Shown: one piece after another, positions 8,287 to 16,498 of the stretch
Position numbering within the stretch: position 1 is the stretch's first letter
Layout: every line of letters begins with the position of its first letter
From: Catellatospora vulcania
GTDB taxonomy: Bacteria > Actinomycetota > Actinomycetes > Mycobacteriales > Micromonosporaceae
Length of the DNA: 64,000 nucleotides
Assembly: GCF_009720385.1 (NCBI RefSeq)
Contig: NZ_WARX01000037.1
Span: 1 to 64,000, forward strand
Direction: 5' to 3'
Program-made: the position numbers and the translations under genes
Notes under the pieces: model-generated
What the model saw: only the letters and a program-made list of their open reading frames with translations
Databases searched by the model: none
Told to the model about the DNA's origin: nothing

Positions 8287-9920
8287 GCGCGACGATGGTG
8301 GCCCGTGGCCTCGCCGCCGGGCACGGCGAGCGGACGCTGTTCAGCGACCTCGACCTGGTCGTCGCGCCCGGCGAGGTCGTCGGCCTGGTCGGCGTGAACG
8401 GGGCCGGCAAGTCCACGCTGCTGCGCCTGCTCGCCGGTCTGGCCACACCCGAGCAGGGCACCGTAACCCTCAACCCGCCCACGGCCAACGTCGGGCTGCT
8501 GCCGCAGGAGCCCGAGCGGCGGCCCGCCGAGAACGTGCGCGACTTCCTGGCCCGGCGCACCGGCGTGGCGCGGGCCCAGCAGGAGATGGACGACGCGGCC
8601 ATGGCGCTGGCCGAAGGCGCGGACGGCGCCGACGACCGCTACGGCGAGGCCCTGGAGCGCTGGCTCGAACTCGGCGGGGCCGACCTGCCCGAGCGGGCCG
8701 CCGCGGTCGCCGCGGAGCTGGGCCTCGACGTCGACCTCGACCATCCGATGACCGCCCTGTCCGGCGGCCAGGCCGCCCGCGCGGGCATGGCGTCACTGCT
8801 GCTCAGCCGGTACGACATCTTCCTGCTGGACGAGCCGACCAACGACCTCGACCTGGCCGGGCTGGACCGGCTGGAACGCTTCCTCGGCGAGCTGCGCGCG
8901 GGCACCGTGCTGGTCAGCCACGACCGCGAGTTCCTGACCCGCACCGTGACCAGGGTCGTCGAACTCGACCTGGTCCAGCAGCAGGTGCGCCAGTACGGCG
9001 GCGGCTACCAGGCCTACCTGGCCGAGCGCGAGGTCGCCCGCCAGCACGCCCGCGAGGCCTACGACGAGTACGCCGACAAGAAGGACGACCTGCTGGCACG
9101 GGCCCGCATGCAGCGCTCCTGGATGGAGAAGGGCGTCAAGAACGCCCGCCGCAAGTCGCCCGACAACGACAAGATGGGCCGGGCGTTCCGCACCGAGGCC
9201 ACCGAGAAGCAGGCCGCCAAGGCCCGCCAGACCGAGCGCCTGATCGAGCGCATGGACGAGGTCGAGGAGCCGCGCAAGGAGTGGGAGCTGCGCATGCAGA
9301 TCGCCGCCGCCCCGCGCGCCGGGGCGGTCGTGGCCACCCTCAACAACGCCGTCGTACGCCAGGGCGACTTCACGCTCGGGCCGGTGGACCTGCGCATCGA
9401 CTGGGCCGATCGGGTCGCGGTGACCGGCCCCAACGGCTCCGGCAAGTCGACCCTGCTGCGGGCCATGCTCGGCCGGGCCGTGCTCGCCGCGGGCACCGCC
9501 TCGCTCGGCCCCGGCGTCGTCGTCGGCGAGATCGACCAGGCCCGCGGCCGCTTCCTCGGCCACCAGCCGCTGGTCGACGCGTTCCAGTCCGCGGCGCCAG
9601 CGCTGGCCCCGGGTGACGTGCGCACCCTGCTGGCCAAGTTCGGGCTGCGCGCGGCGCACGTGCTGCGCCCGGCGGCCACCCTGTCGCCGGGCGAGCGCAC
9701 GCGGGCCGCGCTGGCGCTGCTGCAGGCCTCGGGTGTGAACCTGCTGGTGCTCGACGAGCCCACCAACCACCTCGACCTGGCCGCCATCGAGCAGCTGGAA
9801 CAGGCCCTGGAGTCGTACACGGGCACGCTGCTGCTGGTCACCCACGACCGGCAGATGCTGCAGGCCGTGCAGACCAACCGGATGCTGTCCGTCGAGGCCG
9901 GACGGGTCACCGCGAGCTGA
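8283..9920 (+). CDS. ABC-F family ATPase
   Basis: This 545-residue soluble protein has two ABC ATPase domains and no membrane segment, as in ABC-F translation factors. Walker A motifs are GVNGAGKST and TGPNGSGKST, signatures are LSGGQAARAG and LSPGERTRAA, and Walker B motifs are LLDEPTNDLDL and VLDEPTNHLDL. A charged linker of about 80 residues joins the domains. Family members act on the ribosomal E site and either tune translation or protect against ribosome-targeting antibiotics; which role applies cannot be read here. The start ATG 8283 has GAGGAG upstream and overlaps a small leader ORF. Confidence 0.93.
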   Translation: MSATMVARGLAAGHGERTLFSDLDLVVAPGEVVGLVGVNGAGKSTLLRLLAGLATPEQGTVTLNPPTANVGLLPQEPERRPAENVRDFLARRTGVARAQQEMDDAAMALAEGADGADDRYGEALERWLELGGADLPERAAAVAAELGLDVDLDHPMTALSGGQAARAGMASLLLSRYDIFLLDEPTNDLDLAGLDRLERFLGELRAGTVLVSHDREFLTRTVTRVVELDLVQQQVRQYGGGYQAYLAEREVARQHAREAYDEYADKKDDLLARARMQRSWMEKGVKNARRKSPDNDKMGRAFRTEATEKQAAKARQTERLIERMDEVEEPRKEWELRMQIAAAPRAGAVVATLNNAVVRQGDFTLGPVDLRIDWADRVAVTGPNGSGKSTLLRAMLGRAVLAAGTASLGPGVVVGEIDQARGRFLGHQPLVDAFQSAAPALAPGDVRTLLAKFGLRAAHVLRPAATLSPGERTRAALALLQASGVNLLVLDEPTNHLDLAAIEQLEQALESYTGTLLLVTHDRQMLQAVQTNRMLSVEAGRVTAS

Positions 9921-9972
9921 CCGGGGCCGGACACGGCGGCCATGCCGTCCTGATCGGTCGGCGCAGCGGGTT

Positions 9973-9990
9973 GCCGAAAAGGTTTTCGGC
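9973..9990. promoter_or_regulatory. 18-bp palindrome upstream of the CBM2 metalloprotease
   Basis: GCCGAAAA-GG-TTTTCGGC is a perfect 8-bp inverted repeat. Its GAAA..TTTC core resembles LacI-type operators that control plant-polymer enzymes in actinomycetes. It lies about 130 bases before the start of a CBM2 protein, which fits such a role. Confidence 0.4.
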
Positions 9991-10013
9991 CTGCATCGTG
10001 GTCTCCTGGAGCC

Positions 10014-10036
10014 GGACGCGGACTCGATCCGCGTCC
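10014..10036 (+). terminator. Hairpin between ABC-F and CBM2 protease genes
   Basis: A perfect 9-bp stem GGACGCGGA / TCCGCGTCC with a 5-base loop. It probably ends the ABC-F transcript; an alternative is a 5' leader structure of the next gene. Confidence 0.45.
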
Positions 10037-10122
10037 ATGCGTGGCCTCGACACCGGGCGGTCGTGCCACGTGCCTCGCACTCGCATGGCGCGTCACGCGC
10101 GCCCACATCCCCGGAGTCCTCC

Positions 10123-11412
10123 ATGCTCAACACCAGACATCGTCGTGCCCTGACCTCGGCGGTCGCCGTGACCGTGGCGTCCGCCGTGACCGCTTGGTGC
10201 TTCGTGGCCACCGCGGCGCAGGCCGCCGTCACCGGCTGCCAGGTCACTTACACCGTCCCGTCGCAATGGTCCGGTGGTTTCACCGGCGACATCGTGATCA
10301 AGAACCTCGGCGACCCGCTCACCGCCTGGACCCTGCGGTGGACGTTCCCGGCCGCCGGCCAGGCCGTCACCCAGGGCTGGAGCGCCACCTACACACAGAG
10401 CGGCAGCCAGGTCACCGCCGTCAACATGGGCTACAACGGCAGCCTCGGCACGAACGCGAGCACCACGATCGGCTTCAACGGAGCCTGGACCACCGCCAAT
10501 CCGATCCCGACCGCGTTCACCCTGAACAACGTCGCCTGCACAGGCACGCCGTCCAGCGCGTCGCCCACGCCGCCGTCCTCACCCTCGGCGTCCCCACGGC
10601 CATCCGCGTCGCCCTCGGTGTCACCTTCGGCGTCGCCGCGGCCCTCGGCGTCCCCGTCGAGCCCGCCCACCAGCGGCTGGAATCCGCCGAGCAATCTGGT
10701 CACGCCGCTCAACGAGGTGTGGTCGCACTACCAGTCCACGTATCCGCAACTACTCACCTTCCGCAACTACGGCTGGGACCAGGTCATGGCCGGCGGCGGG
10801 CGGATCAACTACTGCGTGCGCTGGGACTCCAGCGCCCGGGTGAGCGCGACGCTGCGCGACCAGATCCACGCGGCGCTGCAACGCCAGTTCAAGAAGTGGA
10901 TGGACGTGATGGCCGGGCACAACGGCTGGCCGTACGCCGAGGTGCCGGTGAAGGTCGTCGGCTGGGCCGTGCGCGATCGCGCGACCCTGGAGTGGACCGA
11001 CAACTCGGTCGACATCTACGTGAACAACATCCGGGAGAACGCGCCGCAGTGCGCGGAGCCGTGCGGCAGGTTCTTCCACATCGACGGCAACTACAGCGGC
11101 TGCCCCGGCGGCGCGTCGCATCACTACGATCAGTCGCTGTGGCTGACCTCGGGCTTCAGCGGCGGGGCCGGTGGCGACTGGGGCCAGCGGGTGAGCAGCG
11201 AGTACTTCACCGGGGCGCTCAACTCCGAGAACATCCACATCTACCTGCACGAGGTCGGGCACACCTTCGGCCTCGACGACTTCTACGACTGGACGCCCAC
11301 CGGCCAGTGCTGCTTCATCATGAAGGCGGGCAGCGCCACCAGCATCACCGAGTTCGACCGGTGGATGCTGCGCGACTTCTGGCGACACTTGAAGAACCGC
11401 TGGGGTTACTGA
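10123..11412 (+). CDS. Secreted CBM2-linked zinc metalloprotease
   Basis: Start ATG 10123 is preceded by GGAG. The 429-residue product has a signal peptide (cleavage after AQA, about residue 34), a family 2 carbohydrate-binding module to about residue 140 (CQVTYTVPSQWSGGF and later NGSLGTNASTTIGFNG), a Pro/Ser/Ala linker to about 190, and a C-terminal zincin domain. The zinc site is HEVGHTFGLDD (H376, E377, H380, D386), followed by a Met-containing turn (CCFIMKAG), as in metzincins. Eight cysteines are likely to form disulfides. The CBM should anchor the protease to cellulose. Substrate is unknown; plant wall protein or processing of other secreted enzymes are both possible. Confidence 0.88.
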   Translation: MLNTRHRRALTSAVAVTVASAVTAWCFVATAAQAAVTGCQVTYTVPSQWSGGFTGDIVIKNLGDPLTAWTLRWTFPAAGQAVTQGWSATYTQSGSQVTAVNMGYNGSLGTNASTTIGFNGAWTTANPIPTAFTLNNVACTGTPSSASPTPPSSPSASPRPSASPSVSPSASPRPSASPSSPPTSGWNPPSNLVTPLNEVWSHYQSTYPQLLTFRNYGWDQVMAGGGRINYCVRWDSSARVSATLRDQIHAALQRQFKKWMDVMAGHNGWPYAEVPVKVVGWAVRDRATLEWTDNSVDIYVNNIRENAPQCAEPCGRFFHIDGNYSGCPGGASHHYDQSLWLTSGFSGGAGGDWGQRVSSEYFTGALNSENIHIYLHEVGHTFGLDDFYDWTPTGQCCFIMKAGSATSITEFDRWMLRDFWRHLKNRWGY

Positions 11413-11421
11413 TCGGACACG

Positions 11422-11448
11422 GGGCCCGGCAGGTGTGCTGCCGGGCCC
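11422..11448 (+). terminator. Terminator after the metalloprotease gene
   Basis: A perfect 11-bp stem GGGCCCGGCAG / CTGCCGGGCCC with a 5-base loop begins ten bases after the stop codon. Confidence 0.7.
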
Positions 11449-11449
11449 T

Positions 11450-11715
11450 GCGAACCTCCTTGCGCGAGACTGCCGGCGACTTCCAGCGCAGCGGACCACG
11501 GGAAGGCGCCCTGGCGCGCGTGTCCCGTCCCGGGTTCGTGCGGCTCCCAGGCGTCGCGTTTTCCGAGCAGTACGTACACGCCCTCCTCACGTAGGGCGTC
11601 GATCGACCGCCGAAAGGGTGTCCGTGCTGCGAGCGCAGCATTGACGAAGGGCACGACCACAGGTGAGAGCCGGCCGGTAAGAAGCCATCTCCCGCTCGTC
11701 TTGCCGGCCGTCGTT
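11450..11715. other. Non-coding gap between convergent genes
   Basis: About 270 bases between the two terminators carry no open frame with coding character on either strand. I see nothing in it beyond GC-rich sequence. Confidence 0.5.
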
Positions 11716-11749
11716 GATGGGGCGGCGTTCTGTAGACCGCCGCCCCATC
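11716..11749 (-). terminator. Terminator after the MBL hydrolase gene
   Basis: A perfect 12-bp stem GATGGGGCGGCG / CGCCGCCCCATC with a 10-base loop lies just downstream of the minus-strand MBL gene. Confidence 0.65.
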
Positions 11750-11778
11750 CCACAACTTCACTGCAGAGCGGGCCGTGC

Positions 11779-12414
11779 TCAGTGGCCGCGGGCCAGCCAT
11801 TCGTCCAGGTGCGGGGCCTCCGCGCCGATGGTGGTGGTGTCGCCGTGCCCGGTGTAGACCACGGTGTCCGGCGGCAGGGTGAGCAGCCGGTCGCGGATCG
11901 AGCCGATGATCGTGTCGAAGTCGCTGTAGGACCGGCCGGTCGCGCCCGGCCCGCCCTGGAACAGCGTGTCCCCGGAGAACAGGGCCGCCAGCGACGGCGC
12001 GTACAGGCACACCGCGCCCGGCGAGTGCCCCGGCGTGTGGTGCACCCACAGCTCGACCCCGGCCACGGACAGGCAGTCGCCGTCGGTCAGGTCCCGGTCG
12101 GGCGCCACGTCCGGGTGGGTCATGTCCCACAGCATCCGGTCGTCGGGGTGCAGCATGATCGGGGCGCCGGTCAGCCGTGCCAGCTCCGGCGCGGCGTCGA
12201 CGTGGTCGTTGTGCGCGTGTGTGCAGACGATCGCCACGACGCGCCGCTGCCCGGCCGCCACCATGATCGCGGCCGCGTCGTGTGCCGCGTCGACGACGAG
12301 CACGTCGCTGTCGTTGCCGACGAGCCAGACGTTGTTGTCGACCTCCCAGGTGCCGCCGTCCAGGCTGAACGTGCCGGAGGTGACCACCCGCTCGATGCGC
12401 GCCGAGCCCGTCAC
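11779..12414 (-). CDS. MBL-fold hydrolase linked to mscR
   Basis: This 211-residue metallo-beta-lactamase-fold protein starts at GTG 12414, which overlaps the stop of the upstream dehydrogenase (GTGA). The dinuclear metal motif THAHNDH is at residues 65-71, H130 is in HHTPGHS and D149 in FSGDTL, as in glyoxalase II-like enzymes. In mycobacteria a similar gene (Rv2260) lies next to mscR. The likely role is hydrolysis of the thioester made by MscR, S-formylmycothiol, to formate and mycothiol, but this is inferred from position and fold. Confidence 0.9.
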   Translation of the reverse strand: MTGSARIERVVTSGTFSLDGGTWEVDNNVWLVGNDSDVLVVDAAHDAAAIMVAAGQRRVVAIVCTHAHNDHVDAAPELARLTGAPIMLHPDDRMLWDMTHPDVAPDRDLTDGDCLSVAGVELWVHHTPGHSPGAVCLYAPSLAALFSGDTLFQGGPGATGRSYSDFDTIIGSIRDRLLTLPPDTVVYTGHGDTTTIGAEAPHLDEWLARGH

Positions 12415-13496
12415 AGCATCACCACCGAGCGCAGCACCTCGCCGCGGCCCATCCTGGCGAACGCCTCCTCGACGTCGTCGAGCCCGATCCGCTCGGACAC
12501 GAACGCGTCCAGGTCGAGCCGTCCCTGCAGGTACAGCGCGAGCAGGGTGGGGAAGTCGCGGGAGGGCAGGCAGTCGCCGTACCAGGAGGACTTGAGCGCG
12601 CCGCCGCGGCCGAACACGTCCAGCAGTGGCAGTTCGAGCTTCATCTCCGGGGTGGGCACGCCCACCAGCACCACCGTGCCCGCCAGGTCCCGGGCGTAGA
12701 AGGCCTGCCGGTAGGTCTCCGGGCGGCCGACCGCGTCGACCACCACATCCGCGCCGAAGCCCCCGGTCAGTTCCCGGATGGCCTCGACCACGTCGGCCTG
12801 GCCGCCGTTGACGGTGTGCGTCGCGCCGAGCTGCTTGGCCCAGGCGAGCTTTCGCTCGTCGAGGTCGACGCCGATGATCGTGGTCGCGCCGGCCAGCCTG
12901 GCCCCGGCGATGGCCGCGTTGCCCACGCCGCCGCAGCCGATCACCGCGACGGTGTCGCCGCGGGTCACCGCGCCGGTGTTCAGCACCGCGCCCAGCCCGG
13001 CCATCACACCGCAGCCGAGCAGGCCCGCGACCTCCGGCGGCGCGGCCGGGTCCACCTTGGTGCACTGCCCGGCGGCGACCAGCGTCTTCTCGATGAACGC
13101 GCCGATGCCCAGCGCGGGCGACAGCGGGGTGCCGTCGGCCAGCGTCATCTTCTGCTTGGCGTTGTGCGTGGCGAAGCAGTACCACGGCTTGCCCTTGGCA
13201 CAGGCGCGGCACTGGCCGCACACGGCCCGCCAGTTCAGCACCACGTAGTCGCCCGGGGCGACGTCGGTGACGCCCGCGCCGACCGCTTCCACCACTCCGG
13301 CGGCCTCGTGGCCGAGCAGGAACGGGAAGTCGTCGTTGATGCCGCCCTCCCGGTAGTGCAGGTCGGTGTGGCAGACCCCGCAGGCCTGCACTTTCACCAG
13401 CGCTTCACCGGGCCCAGGGTCGGGCACCAGCACCGTTTCGATGCTCACCGGGGCGTTCTTGGAGCGGGCGACGACTCCGCGGACCTCGTGCACCAC
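12411..13496 (-). CDS. mscR: S-(hydroxymethyl)mycothiol dehydrogenase
   Basis: This zinc-dependent medium-chain dehydrogenase of 361 residues oxidises the formaldehyde-mycothiol adduct, and homologues also reduce S-nitrosomycothiol. Catalytic zinc ligands C42 (in CGVCHTD) and H63-E64 (LLGHEAAG), structural zinc cysteines C93, C96, C99 and C107, and the NAD-binding GCGGVG (187-192) are all present. The start is the first GTG of a GTG-GTG pair, five bases after AAGGAGG (13508-13502); the frame runs further upstream, but those codons look untranslated. Length and motifs match MscR/AdhE2 better than general alcohol dehydrogenases. It is coupled to the downstream MBL gene, forming a formaldehyde-detoxification pair. 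Confidence 0.9.
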   Translation of the reverse strand: MVHEVRGVVARSKNAPVSIETVLVPDPGPGEALVKVQACGVCHTDLHYREGGINDDFPFLLGHEAAGVVEAVGAGVTDVAPGDYVVLNWRAVCGQCRACAKGKPWYCFATHNAKQKMTLADGTPLSPALGIGAFIEKTLVAAGQCTKVDPAAPPEVAGLLGCGVMAGLGAVLNTGAVTRGDTVAVIGCGGVGNAAIAGARLAGATTIIGVDLDERKLAWAKQLGATHTVNGGQADVVEAIRELTGGFGADVVVDAVGRPETYRQAFYARDLAGTVVLVGVPTPEMKLELPLLDVFGRGGALKSSWYGDCLPSRDFPTLLALYLQGRLDLDAFVSERIGLDDVEEAFARMGRGEVLRSVVML

Positions 13497-13683
13497 CGTG
13501 GCCTCCTTGCGCACGTTGGACGGACGCAAGGATGTTACCCGTGCGCCACCCGCACGCCAGGCACATCGTGCCCGGCCTGGGCGTTCGGAAACCCGTTGCG
13601 GTCCGGTGCGCCCGGTCCCAGATTCGCGATCATGGACTGTGCGATCCGGGCCGGGACCGTCGCCGACCACGCCGTGGTGGGCC

Positions 13684-13905
13684 GTGCACAGCCTGGCCGT
13701 CGGCGACGCCGAGCGGGTCCCGGCTCTGGCCGACGTGTGGCACGGTTTCGGCCGGGCGGGTGGCCTGGGCCCGCGCTCGCCGTCGCTGCGCATCCCCGAC
13801 CCGGCGTTCCAGGTGTATCCGCTGGCGGCCTACGAGCCGTGGATGACCGGCACCTTCGCCTACTCGGAGCCCCGCTGGGCCAGGGACTGCGTGGGTTTGC
13901 GCTGA
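13684..13905 (+). pseudogene. Possible short gene or gene remnant
   Basis: From about GTG 13684 a 73-residue frame has coding-like composition (for example [25 protein letters not shown]). Upstream of it the same frame reads as arginine-rich noise antisense to mscR. I do not recognise the product. It overlaps the 3' end of the minus-strand gene at 13860 by 46 bases. It could be a remnant of a longer gene. Low confidence. Confidence 0.25.
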
Positions 13906-14180
13906 ACGAGGGCGTCCCACCCGCTCGGCCGCTGGTGCCCGCCTGCGAGCGGCGCGCCGTGCACGTCCTCGACCCAGGCGCCGACGCCGTCGAAGTGCAC
14001 GACGATCCGCCCCGGCGCGCAGTACACGTCGAACGCCTCGGCGGCTGACGCCGTCACCACGACGGCCTGCTCGCCGGGGCGCAGCCAGTAGTCCTGCTCG
14101 TCCCCCTCCAGGACCAGTTCGAGCAGGCCGTCGCCGTCGTTGCCGACCCGCGTCCGGTCCCGTGCGGGCGGCGTGGTCAT
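13860..14180 (-). CDS. Small protein of unknown function
   Basis: A 106-residue acidic protein with a regular alternation of strands (LLELVLEGDEQDYWLRPGEQ, then VDVYCAPG-like and RIVVHFDGVGAWVEDV). I recognise no family. The pattern suggests a small beta-sandwich. A 15-codon leader ORF precedes it and overlaps its ATG. The C-terminal 20 residues are less regular and overlap a possible remnant on the other strand. Confidence 0.6.
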   Translation of the reverse strand: MTTPPARDRTRVGNDGDGLLELVLEGDEQDYWLRPGEQAVVVTASAAEAFDVYCAPGRIVVHFDGVGAWVEDVHGAPLAGGHQRPSGWDALVQRKPTQSLAQRGSE

Positions 14181-14224
14181 GGCGCGTCCCGGGTCAGGCC
14201 GCGGTCGATCCCCGTGTCATTCAT
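14177..14224 (-). CDS. Leaderless 15-codon leader ORF
   Basis: On the minus strand TAGGCT (14237-14232) is followed by 7 bases and ATG 14224. The ORF reads MNDTGIDRGLTRDAP and its TGA overlaps the ATG of the next gene (ATGA). It looks like a leaderless leader that delivers ribosomes to the downstream start. Confidence 0.4.
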   Translation of the reverse strand: MNDTGIDRGLTRDAP

Positions 14225-14330
14225 GCGGCGCAGCCTACGCCGCCTACGCCACCGGTCAATAGTGAACGGCGTCGATGCGTAGGCATCGGAGAAGTCCGAT
14301 GTGATCCACCAGCCTGGCATGCCATATCGA

Positions 14331-14382
14331 TTGACATAGTTTGACGTCACGACTAATGTTCGAGAGTGGAAAGCGCTTTCCA
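14331..14382 (+). promoter_or_regulatory. Promoter and LacI-type operator of the pectate lyase gene
   Basis: TTGACA (14331-14336), 17 bases, TAATGT (14354-14359) is a near-consensus promoter. A perfect 16-bp palindrome TGGAAAGCGCTTTCCA (14367-14382) starts 7 bases after the -10 box, over the expected transcription start. It matches the LacI-family operator form (TGnAAnCGnTTnCA core), so sugar-responsive repression is likely. The repressor is not in the window. Confidence 0.8.
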
Positions 14383-14452
14383 CATCCGCTCACCGAAGCC
14401 GCGGACCGGCGCGCCCACGCTGACCGCGGTCCAACACTCGGAGGTTCATCCG

Positions 14453-15892
14453 ATGTCTCAACCCACTCCACGGACGTCGCCCCGCCGCTTATGGCGCCTG
14501 CGCACCGCCGTCGTCGCGGCGCTGACCCTCGCACTCGGCGCGGTCGGCGCGGTCGTCGCGGCGCCCGCCCAGGCCGTCACCATCGACACCGGCGCCTGGT
14601 ACGTCATCGTGTCCCGGCACAGCGGCAAGGCCGTCGACCTGTACAACTTCAGCACCGCCGACGGCGCCCCGATCGTCCAGTGGGCCCGCAACGACGGCTA
14701 CCAGCAGCAGTGGCAGTTCGTCGACGCCGGCAGCGGCTACTACAAGCTGCGTTCGCGGCAGAGCGGCAAGTTCCTGGAGCTGCCGAACGCCAACGACGGC
14801 ACCGGCCTGGTGCAGAACCCGGACAACGGCACCACCCGCCAGCACTTCGCGGTGCGCGACACCGACAGCGGCTACGTGAAGTTCCTCAACCGGCACAGCG
14901 GCAAGGCCCTCGACCTGTGGGAGTGGTCCACGGTCGACGGCGGCATCATCAGCCAGTTCGCCGACCTCGGCGGCTGGAACCAGCAGTGGCAGCTCGTCGC
15001 GGTCGGCTCCGGCGGCGGCGGGGGCGGCGGCGGTTCGCAGACCGGGCTCGTCGGCTGGGCGACCCAGGGCGGCGGCACCACCGGCGGCGGCAGCGCCTCG
15101 GCCACCACGGTGACCAGCTCCTCGGCCCTGGCCAGCGCCGTGTCCGGCAGCACCGCGCGGGTCGTCCGGATCTCCGGCACCATCTCGTGCTCCGGCATGA
15201 TCACCGTCGGGTCGAACAAGTCCATCCTCGGCAACTCCGGCGCGGCGATCGCAGGCTGCGGCCTGAACGTCTCCAACGCCAGCAACGTCATCATCCGCAA
15301 CATCTCGTTCCGCGACTGGGACGACGACGCGATCAACGTGCAGTACTCCACCCGGGTCTGGGTCGACCACAACAGCTTCACCAACGGGTACGACGGCGCG
15401 GTCGACGTCAAGCGGGCCTCGGACTACGTGACGATCTCGTGGAACCGCACCTACGGCCACGACAAGACCATGCTGCTCGGCCACAGCGACGACAACGCCA
15501 GTGAGGACCGCGGCCACCTGCGGGTGACCTACCACCACAACTGGTTCGACGGCTCCGGCACCCGCCACCCGCGGGTCCGCTTCGGCAACCCGGTGCACGT
15601 GTACAACAACTACTACCGGGCCAACGACTACGGCGTCGCGTCCACCATGGGCGCGGGCGTGCTCGTCGAGGGCAACTACTTCGAGAGCGTCGACGAGCCG
15701 ACCCTGGTCGGTTACGCCGACTCCGCCGACGGCGCGATCGTGCAGCGCAACAACTACTTCACCGGCTCCGGGACCCCGGAGAGCGGTGGAGGCAGCGTGT
15801 CGAGCATCCCGTACTCGTACACCCTGGACAGCGCCAGCGGCGTCAAGGCCAGCGTGAGCGCGGGCGCGGGCGCGGGCCGGATCACGGTCTGA
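14453..15892 (+). CDS. Secreted pectate lyase (PL1) with CBM13 module
   Basis: Start ATG 14453 follows GGAGG. The 479-residue product has a twin-basic N-terminus and signal peptide (cleavage near AQA, residue 44), a ricin-B-type CBM13 of three similar subdomains (HSGKAVDLYN, QSGKFLELPN, HSGKALDLWE), a glycine linker and a PL1 parallel beta-helix domain. Lyase motifs include WVDHNSF and TRHPRVRF, which carry substrate- and calcium-binding residues of the family. It cleaves polygalacturonate by beta-elimination outside the cell. A LacI-type operator covers its promoter, so it is likely induced by a plant sugar. Confidence 0.94.
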   Translation: MSQPTPRTSPRRLWRLRTAVVAALTLALGAVGAVVAAPAQAVTIDTGAWYVIVSRHSGKAVDLYNFSTADGAPIVQWARNDGYQQQWQFVDAGSGYYKLRSRQSGKFLELPNANDGTGLVQNPDNGTTRQHFAVRDTDSGYVKFLNRHSGKALDLWEWSTVDGGIISQFADLGGWNQQWQLVAVGSGGGGGGGGSQTGLVGWATQGGGTTGGGSASATTVTSSSALASAVSGSTARVVRISGTISCSGMITVGSNKSILGNSGAAIAGCGLNVSNASNVIIRNISFRDWDDDAINVQYSTRVWVDHNSFTNGYDGAVDVKRASDYVTISWNRTYGHDKTMLLGHSDDNASEDRGHLRVTYHHNWFDGSGTRHPRVRFGNPVHVYNNYYRANDYGVASTMGAGVLVEGNYFESVDEPTLVGYADSADGAIVQRNNYFTGSGTPESGGGSVSSIPYSYTLDSASGVKASVSAGAGAGRITV

Positions 15893-15899
15893 CACCCGT

Positions 15900-15932
15900 C
15901 CGGGCGGGCCGGCCCTACACCGGCCCGCCCGG
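15900..15932 (+). terminator. Terminator after the pectate lyase gene
   Basis: A perfect 13-bp stem CCGGGCGGGCCGG / CCGGCCCGCCCGG with a 7-base loop begins eight bases after the stop. Confidence 0.75.
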
Positions 15933-15971
15933 TCCCGACGCCGCGGCGCGCCGCGCCGCGCCGCGGGCGAG

Positions 15972-16032
15972 GATCGCCGTTTCTGGTCGAGAACTGTGGT
16001 GTGACCGCGGTTTCTGACCCGAAACGGCGATC
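15972..16032. repeat. Palindromic repeat family A, copy 1
   Basis: Outer arms GATCGCCGTTTC / GAAACGGCGATC enclose a weaker inner stem (TGTGGT / ACCGCG). It lies between convergent genes (pectate lyase and YunG-like). Five related copies occur in this window at 19031, 33233, 46141, 53869 and 56828. Confidence 0.8.
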
Positions 16033-16049
16033 TTCGTTACGGCCCCGCG

Positions 16050-16433
16050 TCAGGGGTGGCGCAGGGCGTTGAGGACGCGGGTACGGAGGAGTTCGTACTC
16101 GTCGTGGAGGCGGGTGATCGACGGTGGTCGCACGACGACCGTGCCGGGGGTGACGATCTCCTCGGGGCTGAACTGCTCGCGGGTGAGGTCGAGCTCCAGG
16201 CCGCCGGACAGGCGGTTCCACCAGTGGTGGTCGGTGCGCACGCCGCCGACGTGCACCTCGCCGCACATCAGGTCGCCGCCGAGCAGGTCGTGCACCACCA
16301 GGGCGGTGACGCCGCACTGACCGCGTGCGGGATTGCCGGGATGCCAGTCGGGCACGTCCTCGGGTGCGCACGTGTCGACGCCCCAGCCGGCACGGATCGC
16401 CTGTTCCAGCCGCGTCAGGGTGAGTACCGCCAT
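16050..16433 (-). CDS. YunG-like protein
   Basis: This 127-residue protein matches the YunG pattern as I remember it: a Trp-rich start, NPARGQCGVTALVVHDLLGG in the middle and HHWWNRL plus ELDLTREQFS after it. The conserved Cys (GQC) and His (DHHWWN) could form a cysteine-protease-like pair, but the family has no proven function. It is monocistronic, ends at a palindromic repeat and is divergent from the Eis-like gene. Confidence 0.75.
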   Translation of the reverse strand: MAVLTLTRLEQAIRAGWGVDTCAPEDVPDWHPGNPARGQCGVTALVVHDLLGGDLMCGEVHVGGVRTDHHWWNRLSGGLELDLTREQFSPEEIVTPGTVVVRPPSITRLHDEYELLRTRVLNALRHP

Positions 16434-16498
16434 GGGGCACAGCCTCGCACACCGACGGCGGCCCGGAACGGCCGTGGACGCGTACCTAGGATGGCCGG

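Noticed and set aside
10014-10036. tRNA-like stem
   Set aside because: Only one stem; no D-, anticodon- or T-arm pattern. No tRNA or rRNA was recognised anywhere in the window.
14489-15895. Minus-strand frame of 468 codons opposite the pectate lyase
   Set aside because: Valine- and alanine-rich shadow without motifs; the plus strand has signal peptide, CBM13 and PL1 motifs.
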